Below, one piece after another: positions 1 through 8,815 of a stretch of DNA of 64,000 nucleotides (its first letter is position 1; every line of letters begins with the position of its first letter). A model generated the notes under the pieces. It worked only from the letters and a program-made list of their open reading frames with translations. It ran no database searches and was not told the DNA's origin. A program made the position numbers and the translations under genes. Origin of the DNA: Vibrio nitrifigilis. Its GTDB lineage: Bacteria > Pseudomonadota > Gammaproteobacteria > Enterobacterales > Vibrionaceae. The stretch covers positions 1,550,001 through 1,614,000 of the forward strand of contig NZ_JADPMR010000001.1 in NCBI RefSeq assembly GCF_015686695.1, given 5' to 3'.

Positions 1-67
1 TTATCGCACAAGTATAAATATAAGTAGCAGCGTCGTTTAAGCTGCTACCTGTCAATCGGTGGGTGAT

Positions 68-193
68 TCAATATTCAACATCAAACCCAGCAGAACGCCA
101 CTCGTCTAAGCCATTTTTATACATTTTAACTTTAAAACCACGCCCGATGAGCAGGTTAACTGCATCGAGTGCCTCAAGACAGTAATAACCATT
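68..193 (-). pseudogene. Rhodanese-like domain remnant (C-terminal part)
   Basis: Read on the minus strand, this stretch encodes about 40 residues ending in a TGA at 68-70, with YYCLEALDAVNLL, GRGFKVKMYKNGLDEW and RSAGFDVEY. This resembles the C-terminal third of a rhodanese domain (cysteine loop, then a G-hDxW-RsAG segment). The frame is closed by TAG immediately upstream and no start codon is present, so the catalytic domain is incomplete. The remnant points away from the thioredoxin gene that starts at 237. It is a short match by eye; the assignment is moderate. Confidence 0.5.
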
Positions 194-236
194 CTATTAT
201 GGATCGACTGTTCTAAAAGTAAATGGGAGACAGTCA

Positions 237-560
237 ATGACTTCAAAAGTATTAACGTTAAATGATGAAACTTATCAAGAGAATCTGAGTAAAGAGGGCA
301 CGTTTGCAGTGCGTCTTTGGGCTGAGTGGTGTATGCCATGTCGTATGATGTCACCAATCTATGAGGAAGTGGCAGACAAAATTGCGGATGAATCGCTGGT
401 AATGGCAGAAGTCAATATTGACCAATTTCCTTCTGTCGCGGCCTCTTTAGGTGTGAGAAGTATTCCAACGGTGGTTGTGTTTAAAAATGGTAAAGAAATC
501 AACCGTTCTGCTGGACTTCTCCCTGCACCACAATTAACCGCTCTGATTCAGAATAGCTAA
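237..560 (+). CDS. Thioredoxin-family protein
   Basis: A 107-residue single-domain thioredoxin, the usual family length. The active site is WCMPC near residues 31-35, with methionine where classical thioredoxins have glycine, and the cis-proline is in RSIPTVVVF. The final G-ALxPxQL segment is also typical. It should reduce protein disulfides in the cytoplasm. The start at 237 follows GGGAGA at a normal distance. It is probably a second thioredoxin rather than the housekeeping trxA, because no rho or rhlB gene is adjacent and the CxxC dipeptide is not GP. Confidence 0.9.
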   Translation: MTSKVLTLNDETYQENLSKEGTFAVRLWAEWCMPCRMMSPIYEEVADKIADESLVMAEVNIDQFPSVAASLGVRSIPTVVVFKNGKEINRSAGLLPAPQLTALIQNS

Positions 561-767
561 ATAGATTTGGGTATATGGACTTAGGGAAGTGATGCGATAG
601 TATGCTGGGAGCGAATGTTAACAGCGAAAGAAAAAATCGTATCGTGCTTCAAATTCAGGGATGAATTGAAGAATCTTGGCGAGTTGGACACACAAATGTG
701 GATTATGGGTTTCCCCATGATGTCTGATACGCCATAATCGCTACGTTTTTCAATAAGAGGTATCGTA

Positions 768-1361
768 ATGGCTCGTACTGGACGCCCTAGAGAATTTAAC
801 CGCGAAGCTGCGGTGAAACGCGCAATGAATCTATTTTGGCAAAAAGGCTTTGAAAGTACGTCGTTAGCTGAATTACGTAAAACCTTGGGCAATCTCTCTG
901 CTGCGAGTTTTTATTCTGCATTTGGTTCTAAACGCGAGCTCTATAAAGAGTGTTTAGAGCTGTATACCCATACTTGTGGCGAAACGCTATCACTACTGAC
1001 TGACACCAGTGTGCCCGCTAAAGTTGCGATAAAAAATATGCTGGTCAAAACCATTACGTTACAAACCTCAACGCAAACACCGACGGGATGTATGGCGGTA
1101 TTGTCGGGTTTGAACTGTTGTGACGACAATAAAGAGGTAGAACAACTGGCGCTATCGGTGCGCAATGATATTCGCCAAGCGCTAAAAGAGTGTATAGAAC
1201 GTGGTATTCAGCAGAGTGAATGGCACCTTGATTCTAATGATGTTGAGTGTTTCGTCGTTATGATCGATACCTTTGTGAATGGCATCTCTATTCAATCTCG
1301 CGACGGCGTTGACCGCGACGCTTTATTTCGAGCCTGTGACCTGTTTTTGGAGCGATTGTAA
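768..1361 (+). CDS. TetR-family transcriptional regulator
   Basis: A 197-residue one-component repressor. Residues 5-55 form a TetR helix-turn-helix (GRPREF, then FWQKGFESTSLAEL and SFYSAFGSKRELYKECL); the remaining helical domain would bind a ligand. The first residues MARTGRPREFN are typical of TetR proteins next to redox or detoxification genes. It starts after AAGAGGT and is followed by a strong bidirectional terminator. The target is not evident: both the thioredoxin upstream and the MFS gene downstream are possible, though the MFS gene has its own regulator. Confidence 0.88.
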   Translation: MARTGRPREFNREAAVKRAMNLFWQKGFESTSLAELRKTLGNLSAASFYSAFGSKRELYKECLELYTHTCGETLSLLTDTSVPAKVAIKNMLVKTITLQTSTQTPTGCMAVLSGLNCCDDNKEVEQLALSVRNDIRQALKECIERGIQQSEWHLDSNDVECFVVMIDTFVNGISIQSRDGVDRDALFRACDLFLERL

Positions 1362-1477
1362 CTATCGCTCTTTAATTTTATGACCAAAGAGTGTTATGTG
1401 CTCTTAGGCAAAGAATAGGTGTAAAGATAGAGCTGTCACCCTACCATAGAAATCAATAACGTAAGATCACGATAGGT

Positions 1478-1505
1478 AAGGAGCCATAGAGATTGGCTCC
1501 TTTTT
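1478..1505. terminator. Rho-independent terminator, bidirectional
   Basis: An 8-bp stem AAGGAGCC / GGCTCCTT with a 9-nt loop is followed by TTTTT on the plus strand. It lies between the convergent TetR and MFS genes. Confidence 0.8.
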
Positions 1506-1518
1506 AGATTGGAAAGCA

Positions 1519-2727
1519 TTAAACTTGAACTGCTTCTACGTCACTTAATTCAATACTTCTTAAACGCCCAGCCAGCGCCCCTGAAATTAACATGATCACA
1601 GATAATCCAGTGGCAATCAGGAGTACAGCCGTCCAATTGTGCGTAATGTTGTGCAGTATTCCCACTAATGTTGGGCCAGAGGCGGCTAATAAATAACCCA
1701 CTCCTTGTGCCATCCCTGACAGTAAGGTGGCTTGAGTGGTGCTGCCAGTGCGAAAGCCGATAAACATATACGCTAACAGGATGACACCACCGGAACCAAC
1801 GCCGAAACAGGATACCCATAACATAGCGCCGAGAGGGGCGATCCATAAACCAATCAGTCCGACCGTTAACAAGCCGCTCATTATAATGGCGATGGTGACT
1901 TGGTTTTTCATTCGGCTTACGATGGGGCCAAGAAATAACCCGGGTAGTGCTGATGCTAGTTGCATCATGCCGTGGACCGAGCCCGCCTCTAAGGTTGAGA
2001 ATCCTGCATCGGTCAAAATAGTGGGGAGCCATGCCACTAGCATGTAATAAAGCAGTGAATTGATGCCCATAAATAGTGTAATTTGCCAAGCGAGCGGTGC
2101 TAACCAAATCGACCGCATAGAGCTTGGCGTTTTAATCTGTTTGGGTTGGTAAGTAGTACCGTTGAGCTGCTTACTCCAGATGACAGCGCCCAATAATGGC
2201 AAAATGACCATCGTACCCAATGCCATTTGCCATCCTCCGAGTATATCTAAAGGAACAATTGTGGCAGAAATTAGCCCAGCAGAGACGCCCATGCACAAGC
2301 CGCATAACCCTGTCATGTTCGCCACTTTGTCTGGATAGTTTTGCTTGACCAAACTGGGCAACAGCGTGTTACCCACCGCAATACCCGCTCCGGTTAGCAA
2401 GGTGCCAATATACAAACTGGATACCCAGCCTAAAGAACGCACTAGAATACCGATCATAATGGCCACGAGCGCAGTTAATAACGTGATGTTTAAACCAAAT
2501 CGTTTCTCTAGCTGGGCAACAAAAGGTGAAATGACCGCAAAACAAAGGAGCGGCAGTGTTGTGAGTAACCCAGTTTGATACGATGAAAGGGAAAGCACAG
2601 ATTGAATCGTATCGAGCACAGGGGCGACGCCCGTAAACGGTGCTCTTAAATTACACGCAACAAGTAATATCCCAATAAAGAGCATGATGGATGACAATGT
2701 CCGTTTGTCATTCGTATGGTTGTTCAT
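1519..2727 (-). CDS. nimT: MFS transporter, CynX/NimT family
   Basis: A 402-residue protein with about 12 hydrophobic segments. The N-terminal signature around CNLRAPFTGVAPVL is characteristic of the CynX/NimT (E. coli YeaN) branch, and the length matches that family. It is divergent from an AraC regulator with a cupin domain, the same arrangement as E. coli nimT (yeaN) and nimR (yeaM), where the pump confers 2-nitroimidazole tolerance. The specific substrate here is inferred from that synteny. It acts in the inner membrane and ends at a shared terminator. Confidence 0.85.
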   Translation of the reverse strand: MNNHTNDKRTLSSIMLFIGILLVACNLRAPFTGVAPVLDTIQSVLSLSSYQTGLLTTLPLLCFAVISPFVAQLEKRFGLNITLLTALVAIMIGILVRSLGWVSSLYIGTLLTGAGIAVGNTLLPSLVKQNYPDKVANMTGLCGLCMGVSAGLISATIVPLDILGGWQMALGTMVILPLLGAVIWSKQLNGTTYQPKQIKTPSSMRSIWLAPLAWQITLFMGINSLLYYMLVAWLPTILTDAGFSTLEAGSVHGMMQLASALPGLFLGPIVSRMKNQVTIAIIMSGLLTVGLIGLWIAPLGAMLWVSCFGVGSGGVILLAYMFIGFRTGSTTQATLLSGMAQGVGYLLAASGPTLVGILHNITHNWTAVLLIATGLSVIMLISGALAGRLRSIELSDVEAVQV

Positions 2728-2824
2728 GAAATGGTTCTCTTAGTTAATCATTGAGTTCACCTTATCATTTGTTACGTAGGATGAATTTATATAATATGAC
2801 TAAAAATCGCTAAATTATGACAAC

Positions 2825-3655
2825 ATGAAATCTGATCAATACACGCTCTGTGATATCGTCGAACAGCTTGAATCTCAATCATGCAGTACGCCTGTGATTG
2901 CTATGTGGGTTGATATTGAAGATGAAAAAAGTGAAATGCCCTTGCATCAACACCAGCACGGACAGCTTGTGTATGCGTTAAAAGGCGGTGTTCGGTGTCA
3001 ACTTCCTCAATCTACGTTAATTGTTCCGCCTCAGTGTGCAGTTTGGATCCCGTCGGGCGTCATGCACAGCATTCACACCACAGCCAATGCCCAAGTGTGT
3101 TATCTGTTTATCCATCCTTCAATGTCATCATTGCCTACGGCAGGGTGCACACTTTCGATTGCACCTTTGGTTCGTGAATTGATTTTGAATTTAAGTATGC
3201 AGCCTCACCAGTATTCACCTGACAGCGCGTTGGGGCGTAAGGCATTAGTATTGCTTGAAGAACTTGCACAAATGCCGATTGAACATTTATCTCTCGTTAC
3301 TCCTGATGAACCGAGGTTACAAAAAATAGCCACGCATTTGTTTAATTATCCAGCGGACAGGCGCACTTTGGCTGAATGGGGCACAAAAGTGGCAATGAGT
3401 GAACGTTCACTCGCGCGGTTATTTAAACATGAAACGGGAATGACGTTTGGACGGTGGCGTCAGCAGTTACATCTTATTATTGCGATGCATCAACTCTCAA
3501 ACGATAGCTCGGTACAAAGTGTCGCTGATTATCTGGGGTATCAATCTGTTACCGCGTTTATTACTATGTTTAAAAAGGCGGTAGGGAAGCCCCCTGCACA
3601 ATATTTTTCATCTTTAAATCAGATGGATAACCATAATCTCGACAAAGCCAGCTAG
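2825..3655 (+). CDS. nimR: AraC-family regulator with N-terminal cupin (NimR-like)
   Basis: A 276-residue regulator. Residues 25-110 form a cupin-like sensor with a histidine-rich stretch (LHQHQHGQLVYALKGGV and the VWIPSGVMHSIH motif). Residues 165-260 hold the two AraC helix-turn-helix units (LAEWGTKVAMSERSLARLF and VADYLGYQSVTAFITMFKK). It is transcribed away from the nimT-like pump, 97 bp apart, with a TATAAT at 2790-2795 in the shared region. By analogy with E. coli NimR it would repress or control the adjacent transporter gene. Confidence 0.88.
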   Translation: MKSDQYTLCDIVEQLESQSCSTPVIAMWVDIEDEKSEMPLHQHQHGQLVYALKGGVRCQLPQSTLIVPPQCAVWIPSGVMHSIHTTANAQVCYLFIHPSMSSLPTAGCTLSIAPLVRELILNLSMQPHQYSPDSALGRKALVLLEELAQMPIEHLSLVTPDEPRLQKIATHLFNYPADRRTLAEWGTKVAMSERSLARLFKHETGMTFGRWRQQLHLIIAMHQLSNDSSVQSVADYLGYQSVTAFITMFKKAVGKPPAQYFSSLNQMDNHNLDKAS

Positions 3656-3707
3656 GTGCTGTTACCCACATCATATTGATTCTGCAATTTAATGGCTTAA
3701 TACTATA

Positions 3708-3725
3708 CCTCAATAAAACTTGAGG
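3708..3725 (+). promoter_or_regulatory. SoxR box upstream of soxR
   Basis: CCTCAATAAAACTTGAGG is a palindrome that matches the enterobacterial SoxR operator CCTCAAGTTAACTTGAGG at 15 of 18 positions. It lies about 45 bp before the soxR start, which suggests that SoxR regulates its own gene rather than an adjacent soxS; no soxS is present. Confidence 0.75.
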
Positions 3726-3770
3726 TTACTGTGTTCTGGCAAGGTAAATAATAAGGATGGGAAAATAGTA

Positions 3771-4223
3771 ATGGAAATGACCGTGGGTGAGGTAGCAAAG
3801 CGTGCAGGGGTCAAAGTCTCGACTTTGCATTTTTATGAGCAGAAAGGGCTGATTTCCAGTTGGCGAAACGCAGGAAATCAACGTCGGTACGATCGGCAGG
3901 TCTTACGTCGGGTTGCGGTCATTAAAGCAGCGCAAACTGTGGGATTAACCCTTGAAGAAATTGGTGATTCATTAGCGGTGTTACCTAAACACAAAGCGCC
4001 GACTCGAGAACAATGGCAGCAGATGGCAACGCATTGGCAAGCAATGCTCAATCATCGAATTCGTCAACTTGAAGCGTTAAAAAATGACCTAGATGGTTGT
4101 ATTGGTTGTGGCTGCTTATCACTTGAGAGTTGTGCCATTTATAATCCGCAAGATGTTCGGGCTGAAACTTTTGCTAATAAGACATTATTAACTCATCCCG
4201 AAGAGTGGAATGATGGTATATAA
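3771..4223 (+). CDS. soxR: Redox-sensing MerR-family regulator SoxR
   Basis: A 150-residue MerR protein, close to the 154 residues of E. coli SoxR. The winged helix is at residues 4-72 (VGEVAKRAGVKVSTLHFYE, GNQRRY), a dimerisation helix follows, and the [2Fe-2S] cluster motif CIGCGCLSLESC lies near residues 110-121. All four cysteines are present. SoxR senses redox-cycling compounds or superoxide by cluster oxidation. The ATG at 3771 is chosen over an in-frame TTG at 3720 because that codon lies inside the SoxR box. No soxS neighbour is seen, as in most non-enteric bacteria. Confidence 0.93.
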   Translation: MEMTVGEVAKRAGVKVSTLHFYEQKGLISSWRNAGNQRRYDRQVLRRVAVIKAAQTVGLTLEEIGDSLAVLPKHKAPTREQWQQMATHWQAMLNHRIRQLEALKNDLDGCIGCGCLSLESCAIYNPQDVRAETFANKTLLTHPEEWNDGI

Positions 4224-4400
4224 GACAATCGATATATGATTTTTTATTCACGTTAAGAACATATAGTGAATTTTAAGCACAATTTTAAGCGTTTTAAATT
4301 GAAATAAAAGCATTGATTAAATGGCCTCTGTTCGTCATGCTTACCCGCAAATAATATTCAGCAAGGCTGAATGGGTGCTCATGGAAAGAAGTACGATTAG

Positions 4401-5336
4401 ATGGTAGCAGTAAAGACAAACAGGGTAGTTATTTATTCCCAGAGGCTATGTTCTTCGTTGGCATTGGGAATGATCATTGAGCCGTTTGCACACTCTAATC
4501 GGCTTAATGAACAATGCCAGTTTGAGGTGATTCATCATCAGCAAAACGACGCTGTTACCCTAGAAAGTGTTGTGGGAGAATCAGGCTTCGATTGGATTAT
4601 TTTACTGGCTGAATCTGCGCCAAATACCGAGTTATTCCGCCCCGATCTCACCTTTATTAAACGCCAACTGAAATACACAAATGCTAAGGTATTGGCGCTA
4701 GACGGTGGCGTTTACTGGCTTGCTGCCATCGGGCTCATGTCGGATAGCCCAGTGGCTGTGCATTGGCATTATAGTGAAGATTTTCAGCAGAGTTTCCCAC
4801 AACAGCCGATCAGCACTCAGCTCTTTCATGATGGGCCTAATTGCATTACTTGTGTTGGGAAACTGGCCACATTAGATGCGGTGCTATGCCTGATTTCCCG
4901 CTATCAATCCGCTGAAACCATTAGAGATATCTGTGATTATCTCTGTATCGACCGAATTCGATCTCAAGAAGAGAAACAACGCTTACCTAGTTCTTTAATT
5001 GGTGGTGTTAACCAGCCTCGATTAACCATGGCGCTAGAGCTGATGGAGCAAAATATAGAAGAGCCGCTTTCGACCGATGATATTGCGGATTTGGTGCATA
5101 TTTCGAGGCGTCAACTCGAACGTTTGTTTAAACAATATCTCAATACGATGCCAGCCAAGCATTATTTAGGGCTGCGACTTGAGCGTGCTAAAAAGCTGTT
5201 GCTGACTACCAATACCTCCATTGTTCAAATCGGTTTAAGTTGTGGTTTTTCGAGTGGACCGCATTTTTCTTCTTCCTATAAAGCGTTTTATCAAATTACC
5301 CCGCGTGAAGAACGTAGTCGCAAATTAAACCGATAG
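4401..5336 (+). CDS. AraC-family regulator with GATase1-like domain (Pseudomonas ArgR type)
   Basis: A 311-residue GlxA/FtrA-type regulator. Residues 1-180 form a DJ-1/glutaminase-like sensor fold (VLALDGGVYWLAAIGLM). Residues 210-305 are a double AraC helix-turn-helix (DIADLVHISRRQLERLFKQYL, then IGLSCGFSSGPHFSSSYKAFY). It lies directly before the arginine succinyltransferase operon in the same direction. In Pseudomonas aeruginosa an AraC-type ArgR with this architecture activates aruCFGDBE in response to arginine, so a role as the pathway-specific activator is likely. A 7-bp hairpin (ATTCAGC/GCTGAAT, 4356-4372) precedes the gene. Confidence 0.85.
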   Translation: MVAVKTNRVVIYSQRLCSSLALGMIIEPFAHSNRLNEQCQFEVIHHQQNDAVTLESVVGESGFDWIILLAESAPNTELFRPDLTFIKRQLKYTNAKVLALDGGVYWLAAIGLMSDSPVAVHWHYSEDFQQSFPQQPISTQLFHDGPNCITCVGKLATLDAVLCLISRYQSAETIRDICDYLCIDRIRSQEEKQRLPSSLIGGVNQPRLTMALELMEQNIEEPLSTDDIADLVHISRRQLERLFKQYLNTMPAKHYLGLRLERAKKLLLTTNTSIVQIGLSCGFSSGPHFSSSYKAFYQITPREERSRKLNR

Positions 5337-5359
5337 CGCGGATATAAAATCTATTTAAT

Positions 5360-5425
5360 ATCAGTGCCTTGCCTAAGAGCGAAACCATTCTCGCTGAAAC
5401 AGCATCTTGAGGTTATTTGGGTATA
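5360..5425 (+). repeat. Vibrio-type dispersed intergenic repeat (partial copy)
   Basis: The sequence runs from ATCAGTGCCTTGCC through GAAACAGCATCTTGAGG to TTGGGTATA. It matches the right half of the element at 60372-60512 (ATCAGTGCCTTAGC, GGAACAGCATCTAAAG, TTGGGTATA). It sits between the AraC regulator and astC, so it forms part of the leader or promoter region of the ast operon. Confidence 0.6.
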
Positions 5426-5525
5426 AAAGCGCGAGAATCTATAAATTTGCGTCGTAATTTTGAAATGCTCTGAACAATTAACCGAGTAGTTTAATAGGGT
5501 ACATTGATAAATCAGAGGCACGAAG

Positions 5526-6743
5526 ATGAAGAACTCCATTCCCTCAAGGAAAGATTTTGACCAATACATGATCCCAGTGTATTCACCGGCACCCTTTATT
5601 CCAGTGAAGGCACATGGCTCAACCTTGTTTGATCAGAGCGGTAAAGATTACATCGACTTTGTTGGCGGTATTGCGGTTAATGCGCTGGGCCACGCCAATC
5701 CCGAATTACGTAAGGCTTTGATTGAGCAATCAGATAACCTTTGGCATACCGGTAACGGTTATACCAATGAGCCAGTTTTAACCTTGGCAAAACATCTAGT
5801 GGAAGCGACCTTTGCCGATAAAGCGTTTTTCTGTAATTCAGGCGCTGAAGCTAACGAAGCAGCGCTAAAATTAGCTCGACGTTATGCTCGCCAGAATTTC
5901 AGCGAAGATAAAAACGAAATCATTGCGTTTAACAATGCGTTCCATGGCCGTACACTGTTTACTGTGTCGACTGGCGGTCAGCCAAATTACTCGAAAGATT
6001 TTGCGCCATTACCAGGTGGCATTTCGCACTTACCTTTCAACGATCTCGAGGCGCTAAAAGCGGCGATCTCAGATAAAACAGCAGCGGTAATTGTTGAACC
6101 TATTCAGGGTGAAGGCGGCGTGATTCCTGCCACTCCTGAATTTTTACAAGGGGTGCGAGAGCTGTGTGACCAAAACAATGCCGTGCTGATCTTTGATGAA
6201 GTGCAAACGGGCGTTGGTCGTACCGGCCATTTGTATGCGTACCAAGGTTACGGTGTCACTCCTGACGTATTGTCAACGGCAAAAGCACTCGGTGGTGGTT
6301 TCCCGATTGGCGCAATCCTGACTACAGATAAGTTTGCGACTGGTCTTACGGTGGGTTCTCATGGCACAACGTATGGCGGTAATCCTCTTGCTTGTGCTGT
6401 CGCGAATGTATCGCTTAATATCATTGATTCAGAAGCGTTTCTTGCCGATGTGCGTGCGAAAGAAGCGCATTTTGTTGAAGTGCTGAAGAAGATAAATAGT
6501 GAACTCAACATGTTTAGTGACATCCGTTCAGCAGGTTTGCTGATTGGTTGTCAGTTGACTGATGAATTTGCCGGACAAGCAAAAGCCATCAGCGTTCTCG
6601 CGACTGAATATGGTGTGATGACATTGATTGCTGGCGCTAACGTGGTGCGTTTTGCCCCAGCACTTAATATTAGTGAATCAGAAATGGAAACCGGTTTGTC
6701 TCGCTTTGAGCAAGCTCTAAAGGAATATAAAACAAGGAAGTAA
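5526..6743 (+). CDS. astC: Succinylornithine/acetylornithine transaminase
   Basis: A 405-residue class-III PLP aminotransferase, normal length. It carries GAEANEAALKLAR, the PLP-binding FDEVQTGVGRTG motif and the Schiff-base lysine in STAKALGGGFPIGA. In the arginine succinyltransferase pathway it converts N2-succinylornithine and 2-oxoglutarate into succinylglutamate semialdehyde and glutamate. It is the first gene of a tight six-gene operon with gaps of 2-18 bp, which makes the catabolic role (astC/aruC) more likely than biosynthetic argD, though such enzymes often do both. The start follows AGAGGCACGAAG. Confidence 0.93.
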   Translation: MKNSIPSRKDFDQYMIPVYSPAPFIPVKAHGSTLFDQSGKDYIDFVGGIAVNALGHANPELRKALIEQSDNLWHTGNGYTNEPVLTLAKHLVEATFADKAFFCNSGAEANEAALKLARRYARQNFSEDKNEIIAFNNAFHGRTLFTVSTGGQPNYSKDFAPLPGGISHLPFNDLEALKAAISDKTAAVIVEPIQGEGGVIPATPEFLQGVRELCDQNNAVLIFDEVQTGVGRTGHLYAYQGYGVTPDVLSTAKALGGGFPIGAILTTDKFATGLTVGSHGTTYGGNPLACAVANVSLNIIDSEAFLADVRAKEAHFVEVLKKINSELNMFSDIRSAGLLIGCQLTDEFAGQAKAISVLATEYGVMTLIAGANVVRFAPALNISESEMETGLSRFEQALKEYKTRK

Positions 6744-6745
6744 GC

Positions 6746-7759
6746 ATGATAATACTGCGTCCTGCGCGTTTAAGCGACTTAGGTCAGCTTGAGCGTCTTG
6801 CGAAAGAAAGTGGCACTATGGTGTCCACTTTGCCAGATAAGAAAGAGAGCTTAGTGCGTAAAATTGAACGCTCTATCGACTCTTTTGCTCAGGACGTGGT
6901 CACTCCAGGTGAAGAGAGCTATTTCTTTGTGTTAGAAGAGTGCTTAACCGGACAAGTGGTCGGCACAGGCGCTATTAATGCGCTGTCTGGTTATCGCACT
7001 CCTTTCTATGCGTTCCGTAACGATATGCTGATTCACTCTTCTCGCGAGTTGAACGTGCATTCTCGCGTTCATGCTTTGTCGTTGACGCATGATTTAAGCG
7101 ATCACTCCAATCTTTGTAGCTTTTACGTGGTCGATTCCCTACATAAAACGCTGTATCCCGCATTGGTTACACTAGGGCGCTTGCTGTACATGAGTGTCGA
7201 GTCACAGCGTTTTAGTAACGAATGGATGGCAGTATTGCCGGGGTTGTGTGATGACGCTGGCCGCGCTCCATTTTGGGAACATGTTGGGCGTAAATTTATC
7301 GGCCTAGATTATGATGAAGTGGAGTTTTTGAACGGAACCAAAGATGGCACATTTATCGCAGAACTCATGCCACATTATCCATTGTATGTCCCGCTGTTTG
7401 ATGAAGAAGCGCAGCAAGCCATCGGTATGGTGCATCCTAAAGCGGAATTGCAATGTAATTTGCTTAGCGGGCAGGGCTTTGAGCCTGATAAATACGTAGA
7501 AATTTTTGACGGTGGCCCTATTCTCAGTGCCACCCATAATACCTTGAACATTTGGCAGCAACAGCGCCAAAAGAGTGTGACATTTGCAGAGGTTGCACCT
7601 GATGCACCTGCACATTTAATCGGTTTTAAAAGCGATAGTGGTTTTTCTGCCTTTATCGCGCCATGCCAAACCAGCTCTAGCCAGTTAGTGTTGGATAAAT
7701 CCATTGCACAGCGGGTGGGAATAACAAACAAACAAACCGTTTGGCATGTAGAAATTTAG
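6746..7759 (+). CDS. aruF: Arginine/ornithine N-succinyltransferase, alpha-type subunit
   Basis: A 337-residue AstA-family acyltransferase starting 2 bp after astC. Family signatures include IILRPARLSDLGQLERLA at the N-terminus, FIAELMPHYPLYV near residue 210 and the C-terminal FDGGPILSA. It transfers succinate from succinyl-CoA to the alpha-amino group of arginine. A second paralogue follows directly, and together they resemble the AruF-AruG heteromeric enzyme of Pseudomonas rather than the single AstA of enterics. Which paralogue is alpha is inferred from gene order. Confidence 0.88.
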   Translation: MIILRPARLSDLGQLERLAKESGTMVSTLPDKKESLVRKIERSIDSFAQDVVTPGEESYFFVLEECLTGQVVGTGAINALSGYRTPFYAFRNDMLIHSSRELNVHSRVHALSLTHDLSDHSNLCSFYVVDSLHKTLYPALVTLGRLLYMSVESQRFSNEWMAVLPGLCDDAGRAPFWEHVGRKFIGLDYDEVEFLNGTKDGTFIAELMPHYPLYVPLFDEEAQQAIGMVHPKAELQCNLLSGQGFEPDKYVEIFDGGPILSATHNTLNIWQQQRQKSVTFAEVAPDAPAHLIGFKSDSGFSAFIAPCQTSSSQLVLDKSIAQRVGITNKQTVWHVEI

Positions 7760-7777
7760 TTAAAAAGGATTTTAATC

Positions 7778-8812
7778 ATGATGATTATTCGCCCAGTCAA
7801 TTGGGATGATAAGGACGCATTACTCGACTTAGCCAGCAAGGCGGGCGTTGGCTTTACCTCGCTTCCTGTCGATGAAGCTCGTTTATTAAGTCGCCTAGAA
7901 CGTACATTAAACACTTGGGATAAAAAAGCGCCACTGCCCGAGCAAGGCTATTTATTTGTACTAGAAGATACGACAACGCAAAAAGTTGTGGGCGTGAGTG
8001 GTATTGAAGTGGCTGTCGGACTAAATGAACCTTGGTATTCTTTCCGTCTTGGCACGTTAGTGCATGCGTCTAAAGAGCTGAATGTTTATACACAGATGCC
8101 AACCCTGTTTTTAAGTAACGATCACACCGGACACAGTGAACTGTGTACCTTATTCCTCGATGCGGACTACCGTCACAGCAAAAACGGTCAATTGCTCTCA
8201 AAATCACGCATGATGTTTATCGCTAACTTCCGTGAAGAATTTCGCGACAAAGTGTTCGCAGAAATGCGCGGTGTGTGTGATGAAAACGGTGAATCACCAT
8301 TTTGGGAATCGTTGGGTCGCCATTTTTTCTCGATCGATTTTAGTGAAGCAGACTATTTGACCGGGATTGGTCAAAAAGCCTTTATCGCTGAATTAATGCC
8401 AAAGCATCCACTCTATGTCGATTTTCTAACAGAAGAGGCCAAAGCGGTGATTGGTCAGGTGCATCCGTGTACTGCACCTGCACGTAAAATTTTGGAAAGT
8501 GAAGGTTTTCGCTACACTAACTATGTCGATATCTTTGATGCTGGCCCAACGTTAGAAGCTTACGTTGAAGATTTGCGGATTGTTAAACAAAGCCAAATGC
8601 GCAAAGTTGCGATAGCTGAGCATCCTATTGTAAGTGAGCAACCTTATTTAGTAAGCAATACAGATTATCAACAATTTCGCACCACATTGATTGCGTCTCA
8701 GCCGGATGATGAGTGTATTTATCTCACGCAAGAACAGTGTGATGCACTAAAAGTGAAACCCGGGAACGAGGTGCGTGTCGCCTCTTTGTTTGCAAAACAG
8801 CCAGAGGTATAA
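7778..8812 (+). CDS. aruG: Arginine N-succinyltransferase, beta-type subunit
   Basis: A 344-residue paralogue of the preceding gene, with MMIIRPVNWDDKDALLDLA, HTGHSELCTLFLDADYR, FIAELMPKHPLYVDF, IGQVHP and FDAGPTLEA. It starts 18 bp after aruF with AAAGGAT upstream. The HSELCTLFL segment is better preserved here than in the first copy, where it reads HSNLCSFYVV, so this subunit may be the more canonical catalytic one. Two subunits in tandem are the Pseudomonas aruFG arrangement. Confidence 0.9.
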   Translation: MMIIRPVNWDDKDALLDLASKAGVGFTSLPVDEARLLSRLERTLNTWDKKAPLPEQGYLFVLEDTTTQKVVGVSGIEVAVGLNEPWYSFRLGTLVHASKELNVYTQMPTLFLSNDHTGHSELCTLFLDADYRHSKNGQLLSKSRMMFIANFREEFRDKVFAEMRGVCDENGESPFWESLGRHFFSIDFSEADYLTGIGQKAFIAELMPKHPLYVDFLTEEAKAVIGQVHPCTAPARKILESEGFRYTNYVDIFDAGPTLEAYVEDLRIVKQSQMRKVAIAEHPIVSEQPYLVSNTDYQQFRTTLIASQPDDECIYLTQEQCDALKVKPGNEVRVASLFAKQPEV

Positions 8813-8815
8813 ATC

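Noticed and set aside
3720..3770. N-terminal extension of SoxR from TTG 3720
   Set aside because: The codon lies in the SoxR operator and the extension has no counterpart in SoxR proteins.
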